A stretch of DNA of 14,548 bases from Chitinophaga pinensis. GTDB taxonomy: Bacteria; Bacteroidota; Bacteroidia; Chitinophagales; Chitinophagaceae. This document shows, in pieces, positions 5,318 through 14,100 of the stretch (positions are counted from its first letter, which is position 1; each line of letters begins with the position of its first letter). The stretch is taken from positions 1 through 14,548 of the forward strand of contig CALQKL020000034.1 in NCBI GenBank assembly GCA_943331145.2, read 5' to 3'. The translations under genes and the position numbers were made by a program. The notes under the pieces are model-generated. The model had not been told where the DNA came from, did not search any database, and saw nothing but the letters and a program-made list of their open reading frames with translations.

Positions 5318-7327
5318 ATGCAATTTTCAAGAAAAAAATTATCCAACGAACAGTTAATAGATTTATACAAATCAATTTTATTTCCTCGATTGATTGAAGA
5401 GAAAATGCTTGTGTTATTGCGTCAGGGGAGAATTTCAAAATGGTTTAGCGGCATCGGACAAGAAGCCATTGCCGTAGGCGTTACCAAAGCACTTGATATG
5501 GACGAATGGGTTATGCCGCTTCATAGAAACCTCGGTGTTTTTACCACCCGAAATATGCCTTTGAGTAAATTGTTCAAACAATGGCAAGGCAATAAAGATG
5601 GATATAGCAAAGGCAGAGAAAGAAGTTTTCATTTTGGGAGTAAGGAGCATCACATCTGTGGCATGATTTCTCATCTTGGTCCACAAATGGCATTGGCAGA
5701 TGGTGTGGCATTGGCACATAAACTAAAAAAAGAATCAAAAGTTTCGGTGGCATTTACAGGTGATGGCGGTACCAGTGAAGGTGATTTTCATGAAGCGTTA
5801 AATGTGGCTGCTGTTTGGGATTTACCTGTAATATTTATTATAGAAAACAATGGATACGGATTGAGCACACCTACCAATGAACAATATCGTTGTAAAAATT
5901 TAGTAGATAAAGCAGTAGGATATGGTATCAAAGGCATTCAAATTGATGGCAATAATATTTTAGAAGTATACGAAACCTTAAAAGAGGCAAGAGATTTTTG
6001 CATTAAAAACCAAAAGCCGTACTTAATAGAATGCATGACTTTTCGCATGCGTGGACATGAAGAAGCAAGTGGCGTAAAATATGTGCCCAAGCATTTGTTT
6101 GACATGTGGGAGCAAAAAGATCCGATTAAAAATTATGAAGCATGGCTTAAAGAAGAAAACATTTTATCGGAGGGTGAAATTGAAGAAATTAGGGCGAATA
6201 CCAAATCGCATATAGAATCTGAATTGGCTATAGGTTTTAATTCAGAACATCTTTTACCCAATACGGTTGAAGAAGTGAATGATGTGTATGCGCCTAGAAT
6301 AAATAGAGCTCAAACCATCATTGATAACAGTAGTACCCATGATGTGATATTTAACGGCACACAATCCGAAAAGAAATTCATCAATGCCATAAGCGATGCG
6401 ATTGAACAATCGTTGCAACGTTTTGATGATTTTGTGGTGATGGGACAAGACATTGCAGAATATGGCGGTGCGTTTAAAGTAACAGAAGGGTTTGTAGAAA
6501 AATTTGGAAAAGAAAGAATTCGAAATACGCCTATTTGCGAAAGTGCAATTGTAGGAGCAGCATTGGGATTGAGTTTGCACGGCATGAAGTCGATGATGGA
6601 AATGCAGTTTGCCGATTTTGCTACCGTAGGATTTAATCAGATCATAAATAATTTAGCCAAAATCCATTACCGATGGGGTCAGCAAGCCGATGTGGTAGTT
6701 CGTATGCCAACGGGTGGCGGTGTGGGTGCTGGTCCTTTTCATAGCCAGAGTAATGAGGCGTGGTTTGTACATACGCCCGGATTAAAAGTAGTTTACCCAA
6801 GTTCTCCAATAGATGCAAAGGGCTTGTTGGTATCAGCGATTAACGATCCTAATCCGGTGTTGTTTTTTGAGCATAAAGGATTGTATAGAAGTGTAAGTGG
6901 AATGGTTCCAGATGATTATTATGAAATTGAAATAGGCAAAGCAAAACATGTAAAAGCGGGAACCGATGTTTCAATCATTACTTATGGAGCCGGTGTTCAT
7001 TGGGCGTTGGATTATCAAAAAAACAATACGCATATTTCAATGGATATTTTGGATTTAAGAACGTTGTTGCCATTGGATTATGAAGCCATTAAAGCTTCGG
7101 TTTTGCGTACCGGAAAGGTGTTGATTTTACATGAGGATTCATTGATTGGCGGGATAGGCGGTGAAATATCAGCATGGATAAATGAGCACTGTTTTACTTC
7201 ATTAGATGCCCCAATTTTACGCTGTGCGAGTTTGGACACACCGATTCCGTTTAATTTAGATTTAGAGAAAAATTTCATGGCATATTCACGCTTGGGTGAA
7301 ACGGTGGAAAGGTTGATGAAGTATTGA
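5318..7327 (+). CDS. 2-oxoacid dehydrogenase E1, alpha and beta subunits fused
   Basis: This 669-residue protein is a thiamine-diphosphate enzyme that decarboxylates a 2-oxoacid and passes the acyl group to the lipoyl E2. The alpha part (about 1-325) has the TPP motif starting GDGGTSEGDFHEALN (148-162) and ending ENN (176-178). The beta part (about 350-669) has VVMGQDIAEYGGAFKVTEGF, ICESAIVGAALGL, and GPFHSQSNEAWF with the conserved H475. A linker of about 25 residues joins them. Other organisms usually encode these as two genes; the fusion is common in Bacteroidota. The beta-part sequence (GLKVVYPSSPIDAKGLL, LFFEHKGLYR) points to the branched-chain type, but the alpha-part loop RMRGHEEASG leaves pyruvate or acetoin possible. 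No E2 or E3 gene is nearby. An in-frame TAA at 5306-5308 supports the ATG at 5318. Confidence 0.93.
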   Translation: MQFSRKKLSNEQLIDLYKSILFPRLIEEKMLVLLRQGRISKWFSGIGQEAIAVGVTKALDMDEWVMPLHRNLGVFTTRNMPLSKLFKQWQGNKDGYSKGRERSFHFGSKEHHICGMISHLGPQMALADGVALAHKLKKESKVSVAFTGDGGTSEGDFHEALNVAAVWDLPVIFIIENNGYGLSTPTNEQYRCKNLVDKAVGYGIKGIQIDGNNILEVYETLKEARDFCIKNQKPYLIECMTFRMRGHEEASGVKYVPKHLFDMWEQKDPIKNYEAWLKEENILSEGEIEEIRANTKSHIESELAIGFNSEHLLPNTVEEVNDVYAPRINRAQTIIDNSSTHDVIFNGTQSEKKFINAISDAIEQSLQRFDDFVVMGQDIAEYGGAFKVTEGFVEKFGKERIRNTPICESAIVGAALGLSLHGMKSMMEMQFADFATVGFNQIINNLAKIHYRWGQQADVVVRMPTGGGVGAGPFHSQSNEAWFVHTPGLKVVYPSSPIDAKGLLVSAINDPNPVLFFEHKGLYRSVSGMVPDDYYEIEIGKAKHVKAGTDVSIITYGAGVHWALDYQKNNTHISMDILDLRTLLPLDYEAIKASVLRTGKVLILHEDSLIGGIGGEISAWINEHCFTSLDAPILRCASLDTPIPFNLDLEKNFMAYSRLGETVERLMKY

Positions 7328-7591
7328 TTAGCGCGGAGGGAGATTGAAACACGAAGGCTCAAAGACACGAAGACACGAAGAAAACTTTATTTTAAAAACC
7401 AAGAGGCATCAATAGAAAATGCTTCCAACCTTAAACCATTAAACTATTAAACCAGCGAAGCGATTTAAACCAACCCCTAACCTCTCAAACCTTATTACTC
7501 ACTTTGATGTTTGGTGAAAACACCAACATCGGCAGACGAAAATCCCCAACGTCTTAAACCTCTTAAACGTTTTAAACCTCTCAAACCTCTG
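7328..7591. repeat. Convergent intergenic gap filled with short phased direct repeats
   Basis: This 264-base gap lies between two converging genes and holds several short arrays. AGACACGA occurs twice in a row (7363-7378, 8-base period), preceded by a related ACACGAAGG. TTAAAC occurs at 7431, 7439 and 7447 (8-base period) and again at 7465. A strict 9-base array follows, with TTAAAC at 7554, 7563 and 7572 and TCAAAC at 7581. No hairpin terminator was found for either flanking gene. Open frames here have low-complexity translations and are not called as genes. Confidence 0.75.
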
Positions 7592-8668
7592 TTACTTCCC
7601 CACAAACTTCATCGAAATCGAATTCACACAATGGCGCGTATTTTTTTTGGTGAACATTTCTCCCGTAAATACATGGCCCAAATGTCCACCGCAATTAGCA
7701 CATATAATTTCAGTACGTCTTCCATCCGCATCTAAAACCTTTATTACTGCGCCCTGAATTTCATCGTCAAAACTCGGCCACCCACAACGTGAATCAAATT
7801 TATCTTCTGATTTATACAATGGCGCATCACAGCGTCTACAGATATACGTTCCCTCAGATTTATTATTCGTGTATTCTCCAGTATATGGCATTTCTGTGCC
7901 CTTGTTTAATATCACATATTCTTCCTCAGGGGTTAATTTGTTGTACTCCATATTAATGTGTGTTTTTTTAAATTCTTTATAAGATGCTATAACGTATTTT
8001 GTAAAAATAAGTTCATCCGCATTTTTTAAAAACTCAAATCCTGGGTTATAGATATTCATAAATTGCTCCAATATTGGAGAGCGTAAACCCGTTATTCTTT
8101 TTACAATAGTTTTACTGAATCGGTAATGTATGTATTTCTCTTCCTCTTGCTCTTCTAAACGTTTTTGAAATGCCAGCATGCGTTTGTTTCTTCTAAATCT
8201 AAACATATTAATCAACTCATTCAAATCAGCTCCAGCTACTCCATCAGGCGAAATGGTGCTGCTTACGCCCGGCTTAGTGAAATTGTAAATGTCGCGATAA
8301 GTGATTCTGTTTTCTATCGAATCCAATGTATACGATTTGGAAAAAACCGTTACTTCCTTCATGGTTTTATATTTACCATTTATTTGTATGTGTATTGAAA
8401 TATCAAACTGATTCGGATTAATTACTTGTGCTACCGAAAATTTTTGCGTGGGCTTATTGTTGTAAAAAAATGTAAGCGAGTCGTTTTCAAAAACCTCAAT
8501 TTCATATTTTCCCAAACTGTCTGTTGTGGTCACATTACCCGAACTACTTTCCACCCGAACATGCGACACATAATTTACTTTAGTTACATCATATACCGTT
8601 CCGGTAATTTTCATCTGCGCATTTGCAGTTAGGTTGAACAGTAAGGCGGTAAAAAGTAAAAATTTCAA
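7592..8668 (-). CDS. msrB: Exported MsrB methionine sulfoxide reductase fused to a carboxypeptidase-regulatory-like domain
   Basis: This 358-residue protein has three parts. A signal peptide (1-17, ANA|Q) is followed by a carboxypeptidase-regulatory-like beta domain (about 18-105; ITGTVYDVTKV, TTTDSLGKYEIEVFENDSL). A charged middle region (about 106-240) follows, and then a full MsrB domain (about 245-356). MsrB reduces methionine-R-sulfoxide in proteins. The zinc cysteines are C277/C280 and C323/C326, the catalytic cysteine is C347 in RHCVNS, and C295 in RCGWPSF is the likely resolving cysteine of a 2-Cys enzyme. The signal peptide places it in the periplasm or envelope. The start must be TTG at 8668: a TGA lies two codons upstream, and the first ATG (residue 19) would remove the signal peptide. 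It lies 51 bases after purN on the same strand and may be co-transcribed. Confidence 0.88.
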   Translation of the reverse strand: MKFLLFTALLFNLTANAQMKITGTVYDVTKVNYVSHVRVESSSGNVTTTDSLGKYEIEVFENDSLTFFYNNKPTQKFSVAQVINPNQFDISIHIQINGKYKTMKEVTVFSKSYTLDSIENRITYRDIYNFTKPGVSSTISPDGVAGADLNELINMFRFRRNKRMLAFQKRLEEQEEEKYIHYRFSKTIVKRITGLRSPILEQFMNIYNPGFEFLKNADELIFTKYVIASYKEFKKTHINMEYNKLTPEEEYVILNKGTEMPYTGEYTNNKSEGTYICRRCDAPLYKSEDKFDSRCGWPSFDDEIQGAVIKVLDADGRRTEIICANCGGHLGHVFTGEMFTKKNTRHCVNSISMKFVGK

Positions 8669-8719
8669 ATTGTCAATTTAAGGCAAACAATATTAAATCA
8701 GAAAAGTTAATCAATACGT

Positions 8720-9328
8720 TTAGTCAGTTTTTTTAACGTTGATTTTGGTTTTCAACAAACTTGCAATTACTTCAGGATAATACGCATACTCAAGTTGATG
8801 AATTTTTTCCGCCAAGGTTTCCGCTGTATCGGTTTCTGTAATGCTGCATTTTTCTTGTAAGATAATTTCTCCGTTATCGTAAATCTCATCTACATAATGA
8901 ATGGTAATGCCTGATTCTGTTTCTTTGTTTGATATAACCGCCTCATGCACATATTTTCCATACATACCTTTTCCACCATAATTTGGCAATAAAGCAGGAT
9001 GAATATTTATAACATTGCGATTAAAAGTTTGTAAAATATTTACCGGGACTTTTTTTAAATAGCCAGCCAACACAATAAAATCGATTTGGTGACTTTTTAA
9101 TTGCTTCAACATTTCGTCTCCAATATTGATATCCGATTTTGGAATGACAAAAATGGGAATATTGTTTTTAAATGCTACTTCATGAATACCAGCATTTTCT
9201 TTATCAGAAACAATCAATGATACATGTAGATTTGAAATATTTTTCAAATGGGATATTATATTTTCTGCATTTGTTCCGTTTCCACTTGCAAATATGGCTA
9301 TTTGTATATTTTCAAGTGTTTGATTCAT
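8720..9328 (-). CDS. purN: Phosphoribosylglycinamide formyltransferase (GAR transformylase)
   Basis: This 202-residue protein catalyses the third step of de novo purine synthesis, moving a formyl group from 10-formyltetrahydrofolate to glycinamide ribonucleotide in the cytoplasm. Length and motifs fit PurN: IAIFASGNGTNAENII (phosphate-binding loop, about 10-25), IDFIVLAGYLKKVP (82-95), and NIHPALLPNYGGKGMYGKYV with N108 and H110. VDEIYDNGEII follows, with D147. N108, H110 and D147 correspond to the catalytic N, H and D of the E. coli enzyme. The start codon overlaps the stop of the upstream DUF6787 gene in ATGA, so translation is probably coupled. No other purine gene lies in the window. Confidence 0.95.
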   Translation of the reverse strand: MNQTLENIQIAIFASGNGTNAENIISHLKNISNLHVSLIVSDKENAGIHEVAFKNNIPIFVIPKSDINIGDEMLKQLKSHQIDFIVLAGYLKKVPVNILQTFNRNVINIHPALLPNYGGKGMYGKYVHEAVISNKETESGITIHYVDEIYDNGEIILQEKCSITETDTAETLAEKIHQLEYAYYPEVIASLLKTKINVKKTD

Positions 9329-9606
9329 TTTTTACCAACAATTTTTTTTGCTATTCGTTGAATATAATTTTTAAAAAAGGAAAACTGTCCAAGTGGAATG
9401 CTGATTATCAATACGCAAAATGGCCATAAAATCGTTACCAAAACAATGTACAACACCCACCAGATAAACGTTTTGTCGTTGCTCCAAAGATTTAATAAGA
9501 TGCCTGATAATTTTCCACATGCAGAACCACCTAAAGCAAAAGTTAAAAGGATGAGCAACAAGTTCCAGATGTTTACTTTCCAGCGCTCTTGTAATTTTTT
9601 AAACAT
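9325..9606 (-). CDS. DUF6787 family small membrane protein
   Basis: This is a 93-residue protein with two hydrophobic helices, at about 14-30 (NLLLILLTFALGGSACG) and 48-72 (WWVLYIVLVTILWPFCVLII), and a basic C-terminus (FFKNYIQRIAKKIVGKK). The opening KLQERWKV, the GGS-x-(C/x)-GK turn, and SIPLGQFSFFKNYIQRI match the family I recognise as DUF6787 from Bacteroidota. Its function is unknown. It is probably an inner-membrane protein with both ends in the cytoplasm, judging by the positive charges. It overlaps purN by 4 bases (ATGA), so it heads that transcript. The -7 box at 9626-9633 lies 19 bases upstream of the ATG at 9606. Confidence 0.82.
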   Translation of the reverse strand: MFKKLQERWKVNIWNLLLILLTFALGGSACGKLSGILLNLWSNDKTFIWWVLYIVLVTILWPFCVLIISIPLGQFSFFKNYIQRIAKKIVGKK

Positions 9607-9625
9607 GTTGCAAAATTGCAGAAAA

Positions 9626-9633
9626 CAAAATTA
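9626..9633 (-). promoter_or_regulatory. Promoter -7 box for the DUF6787-purN transcript
   Basis: On the minus strand this reads TAATTTTG, an exact TAnnTTTG match, with 19 bases between it and the ATG at 9606. No -33 TTG was seen at normal spacing. Confidence 0.5.
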
Positions 9634-9760
9634 TTTTGAACTTTAATTTTATTTGTTTTACGTTTTGTTGAATTGTTTACAATTTTATGACAAATAAATA
9701 TTCATCATTTAAATATTTTAAAAGTTTAAGTATAAAAAAGTTAAAAATTTTTTTAAAAAT

Positions 9761-9777
9761 GTTGATATAATGTCAAC
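9761..9777. promoter_or_regulatory. Operator-like palindrome over the -33 element of the act promoter
   Basis: GTTGATATAATGTCAAC is a 17-base palindrome with seven of eight pairs matching around a central A. Its TTG (9762-9764) also serves as the -33 element of the act promoter, 22 bases before the -7 box. The half-sites TTGAT/GTCAA resemble Crp/Fnr-type sites, but the spacer is 5 bases rather than the 4 of Fnr boxes, so the regulator is unknown. Confidence 0.45.
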
Positions 9778-9786
9778 AACGTCCCT

Positions 9787-9794
9787 TACTTTTG
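9787..9794 (+). promoter_or_regulatory. Promoter -7 box for the actAB operon
   Basis: TACTTTTG is an exact TAnnTTTG match, with TTG at 9762-9764 as its -33 partner (22-base spacer). Transcription should start around 9800, leaving a leader of roughly 35-40 bases before the ATG at 9837. The box includes the TTG at 9792, which rules that codon out as a translation start. Confidence 0.65.
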
Positions 9795-9836
9795 CTACCG
9801 AAAAAGGATATTTCCCACATTAGACCCGATAACTGT

Positions 9837-11117
9837 ATGAGTCTCTATAGAATTTTCATCAACAAAGCCTTAACAGGATTACTTCTTGTAGTATTACTTG
9901 CAACTTCAAATATTTCGTTTGCTGCAGACGGAGAAGCACTATTCAAAGCCAATTGTTCCAATTGTCATAAACCAGATGCGGATTATACGGGTCCAGCATT
10001 AAAAGGATGGAGTGATAGAGAGCCCAATAAAGAATGGATATACAAATGGGTAGCTAATCCAGCACAAATGATTGCATCAGATGCTTATGCAAAGCAATTG
10101 TTTGAAAAATGGAAGCCAACAGTAATGACTGCTTTTGCCAATCTTAAAAAAGATGAGATTGATGCAATCATGAAATATGTAGATGATTACACACCACCAG
10201 TAGCTACTGCTCAAACTGCAGGTGCAGCAGGCGGTGAATCAGAAGATAATACCATGCTTTTCGGAGTGCTTACATTAATTCTTGCATTAGTTGCTTTTAT
10301 TTTATTACAAGTAAATAGTAATCTTAGAAAATTAACCGATGATAAAGAAGGTGTTGATCGCGGTGAGCCAGTTCCTTTCTACAGAAATAAAACCTATTTA
10401 ATGCTTGGTGTTTTGGTTTTATTTATGATTGGAGGTTACAATGTAGTTTCAAGTGCTATTGAATTGGGCAGAATGAAAGATTATCAACCAGAACAACCTA
10501 TTTATTATTCTCATAAAGTGCATGCAGGAACAAATCAAATTAGTTGTTTATATTGTCACGGAAGTGCACAAGACGGTAAACATTCTGGCATTCCTTCAGT
10601 AAATGTTTGTATGAATTGCCACATGGCAATAAAAGAATATAAAGGTGATCCTATTGTAAAAGAAGATGGAAAAACATTAGATGCAAACGCTGAAATTCAA
10701 AAATTATACAGCTATGCAGGATGGAATCCAGAAACGAAACAATACAATCCAGATAACAACAAAGATGGCGTTCCAGATGGAGCAAGCGCTATTCCTTGGG
10801 TTAAAATCCACAACTTGCCTGATCACGTTTACTTCAATCATAGCCAACACGTAAAAGTTGGAAAACAACAATGTCAAACTTGCCATGGCAACATTCAAGA
10901 AATGCCAGAAGTAAAACAATTTGCAGATTTAAGCATGGGCTGGTGTATCAATTGTCACCGCGAAAGCAAAGTTGATTTCTATAATAAAGAAACCAAAGAA
11001 GGAAATAAATTCTATAGCATTTACGAGAAATTCCATAACGATATTAAAAATCACAAAATGGATAGCGTAACTGTAGAAAAAATTGGTGGAACAGAGTGTC
11101 AGAAATGTCACTACTAG
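9837..11117 (+). CDS. actA: ACIII subunit ActA: six-haem cytochrome c with fused mono-haem domain
   Basis: This 426-residue protein is the cytochrome subunit of alternative complex III, which passes quinol electrons to periplasmic acceptors or an oxidase. The order is: signal peptide (about 1-29, SFA|A), a mono-haem cytochrome c domain with CSNCH (40-44), helix 1 (about 140-158), a short cytoplasmic loop, helix 2 (about 187-205), and a penta-haem domain. The five haem motifs there are CLYCH (237), CMNCH (258), CQTCH (346), CINCH (370) and CQKCH (421), the last only one residue from the end. The stretch IPWVKIHNLPDHVYFNHSQH is an ActA hallmark. ATG 9837 is chosen over the in-frame TTG at 9792 because it starts the signal peptide and the TTG is part of the -7 box. 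ActB follows after 58 bases. Confidence 0.9.
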   Translation: MSLYRIFINKALTGLLLVVLLATSNISFAADGEALFKANCSNCHKPDADYTGPALKGWSDREPNKEWIYKWVANPAQMIASDAYAKQLFEKWKPTVMTAFANLKKDEIDAIMKYVDDYTPPVATAQTAGAAGGESEDNTMLFGVLTLILALVAFILLQVNSNLRKLTDDKEGVDRGEPVPFYRNKTYLMLGVLVLFMIGGYNVVSSAIELGRMKDYQPEQPIYYSHKVHAGTNQISCLYCHGSAQDGKHSGIPSVNVCMNCHMAIKEYKGDPIVKEDGKTLDANAEIQKLYSYAGWNPETKQYNPDNNKDGVPDGASAIPWVKIHNLPDHVYFNHSQHVKVGKQQCQTCHGNIQEMPEVKQFADLSMGWCINCHRESKVDFYNKETKEGNKFYSIYEKFHNDIKNHKMDSVTVEKIGGTECQKCHY

Positions 11118-11175
11118 TATTCATTTGAATGGGATTGTTTAATTAGCACATTACCGAATTTTAGAATTATAAACT

Positions 11176-14100
11176 ATGAGTAATAATAAATATTGGCAGA
11201 GTTTCGGGGAACTAAATCAAACAGAGGCGTATAAAGATGCTGCTGAAAAAGAATTTAAAGAAGATTTACTTCCTATTGAAGAATTATCTAAAGAAGGGTT
11301 AACCTTAGGGAAAACACCAAGAAGAGATTTCTTAAAATATTTAGGTTTCAGTACCGCTGCAGCTACAATCGCTGCTAGTTGCGAAATGCCTGTTCGTAAA
11401 TCAATTCCATATTTACAAAGACCAGATAATGTAATTCCAGGCGTTTCTAATTATTATGCTTCTACGTATGTTAATGGGGGAGACGCAATTAGCGTTATCG
11501 TTAAACAAAGAGATGGCCGTCCGATTAAAATAGAAGGTAACGAATTATCTTCAATTACAAAAGGTGGAACCAACGCTCAAGCTCAGGCTTCTGTATTGGA
11601 TTTATATGATACTACACGTTTACGTCACCCATTACAAAAATCGGGTAACGATTTTAAAGAAGTTAGTTCTTTTGATGCTTTTGATGCAATGGTTACCGAT
11701 TCAATGGGCTCAATTGGTAACAAACCATTAGTTTTATTAACGTCTACCATTACTTCTCCTTCGACTTTACAAATCATCAATAATTTTTTAGCCAAACATC
11801 CAGGTAGCCAACACGTTCAATACGATGAAGTGAGTTACAGCGGTATGATGATGGCTAACGAAGCTTGTTATGGTAAAAAGTCAATACCTGATTATCATTT
11901 TGACAACGCAAAAACGATTGTGAGTTTAGGCGCTGATTTTTTAGGTACTTGGTTAAGTCCAGTTGAATTCAGCAAACAATACGCTACAAATAGAAAAATC
12001 ACCGGTGAAAAACCTACACTAAGCCGTCACTTTCATTTCGAAAGCATGTTGAGCTTAACAGGAAGTAACGCCGATGATAGATATACACACAAACCATCAG
12101 AAACCGGTGCAATTGCATTGGCGCTTTTGGCAAAATTAGGAGGAGCGGTTTCTGCACCTTCAATTGCTGATGCTCAAATAAAAGCAGGTATCGATAAAGC
12201 AGCTGCAGAATTGATGAAGTCAAAAGGTGCTTCATTGGTTGTTTGTGGCAGCAATGATGTAAATGTTCAAGTAGTGGTAAACGCCATCAATGAAATTATT
12301 GGCGCAAACGGAACAACAATCAATTGGTCGGCAACAAACAATACACGTAAAGGAACTGATGCTGAAATGGCAAAATTGGTTGCTGATATTAATGGCGGTC
12401 AAATTGGTGCTTTATTTGTTTATGGTTGTAACCCAGTTTATTCAACTGCTGATGGAAAAAAATTAGGAGAAGCGATTGCTAAACTTCCTTTGAGTATTTC
12501 AATGAATGGCACGCTTGATGAAACTACAGAACAATGTAAATTCGTAATGCCTGCTCACCATTGGTTAGAAAGCTGGGGCGATGCAGAAATTAAAACAGGT
12601 CAATATAGTTTTATTCAACCTATCATAAATCCTTTGTTCAAAACAAGGGCATTCCAATCTTCTTTAATGAAATGGAGTGGTGGCGCAGTGGCTTCAACAG
12701 CTGCAACCAAAGATAGCACTGGAAAAGTAATTGCAGCTGCTTCAGTTGAAGGTGCAGATTACGATGCATTCTTTAAAAATTATTGGACTTCAAAATTAGG
12801 AAGCGCAGATTTATTTGATAAAGCTTTGCAAGATGGTGTTGGAGAAACGGCATATGCATTAGCTTCTGCAACATTTAACGGTTCTACATTAGCAGCTTCT
12901 GCTTCAAAATTAGCATCAGCAAAATCAGGAGCAATCGAGGTTGTTTTATATCAAAAAGTATCAATGGGAACGGGTAGCCAAGCAAACAATCCATGGTTGC
13001 AAGAATTACCTGATCCAATTTCAAAAGTAACTTGGGACAACTACGCAATGGTTAGTCCTGAATTGGCAAAAACTTTGGTTGGTTTGGATATTATGACAAA
13101 TCAGCGTCAAGCGGATAGCTATGAAGTTACACCTGAAAAACCAGTGATAAAAATCACAGCAAACGGAAAGTCTATAGAGCTTCCTGTATTGATTTTACCA
13201 GGGTTAAACAACTCAACCATTGCAATTGCATTGGGTTATGGTAGATCAAGTGCGGATGAAAAATTATCATTAGAAAGAATTGGACGTTCTGCAACTGGTG
13301 CTGGTAAAAACGCTTATCCTTTGGTTGGATTTGATGGTAGTTCTTTCGTTTACAATATGGTAGCTACTGCAGAAAAAACAAACAATACATATCCATTGGC
13401 TCAAACTCAGGTTCATGGTTCATCAGAATCAAGACCTGTAATATATGAAACCAATCTTTCAAGTTTCTTAGCAAATCCTGAAGCGGTTTTAGAAGAACCA
13501 AATCATGAAAAAGTTATTTTACTTGCAGAAGGAAAAACAGATTTCGTAAAAGATGGAACCATTTATCCTGACTTCGAAAAACCAGGTATTAAATGGGGAA
13601 TGAGCATCGATTTAAATACATGTACAGGTTGTAGCGCTTGCGTGGTGGCTTGTACAGCTGAAAACAATGTGAGTGTTGTAGGTAAAATTCAAGTGCAAAA
13701 AGCACATGAAATGCATTGGTTGAGAATCGATCGTTATTTTACGGGAGATGTAAAAAATCCAGATGTAGTTTTCCAACCGATGATGTGTCAACATTGTGAT
13801 AACGCACCTTGCGAAAACGTTTGTCCGGTTGCCGCTACAAATCACAGTTCGGAAGGATTAAACCAAATGACGTACAATCGTTGTATTGGTACAAGATATT
13901 GCGCAAACAACTGTCCATTTAAAGTTCGTCGTTTCAACTGGTTGGATTTTACAGGATCAGATAGCTTTAAAGACAATCAAGAACCATTACGTGGTTCTGA
14001 ATTAGACGAAGTTGTTTTCCAAATGAATGACGATTTAACTAGAATGGTGTTGAATCCAGATGTTACCGTTCGTTCAAGAGGGGTAATCGAAAAATGTTCT

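Noticed and set aside
5137..5397. 86-codon plus-strand frame before the E1 gene
   Set aside because: It overlaps the E1 start out of frame, has no recognisable motif and no promoter box.
6254..6580. Minus-strand frames inside the E1 gene, and similar ones inside actA and actB
   Set aside because: They lie wholly within well-supported genes, have no motifs, and are explained by the opposite-strand coding sequence.
7345..7590. Possible CRISPR array
   Set aside because: The repeated units are only 6-9 bases long with spacers of 2-3 bases; there are no long repeats, unique spacers or cas genes.
9762..9776. Canonical Fnr or Crp box at the act promoter
   Set aside because: TTGAT and GTCAA are separated by 5 bases, not the 4 of an Fnr box, and the site lacks the TGTGA core of Crp; only a generic palindrome is claimed.
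9792..9836. Extended start of ActA at TTG 9792
   Set aside because: The TTG is part of the promoter -7 box TACTTTTG, and the added 15 residues would precede and spoil the signal peptide.
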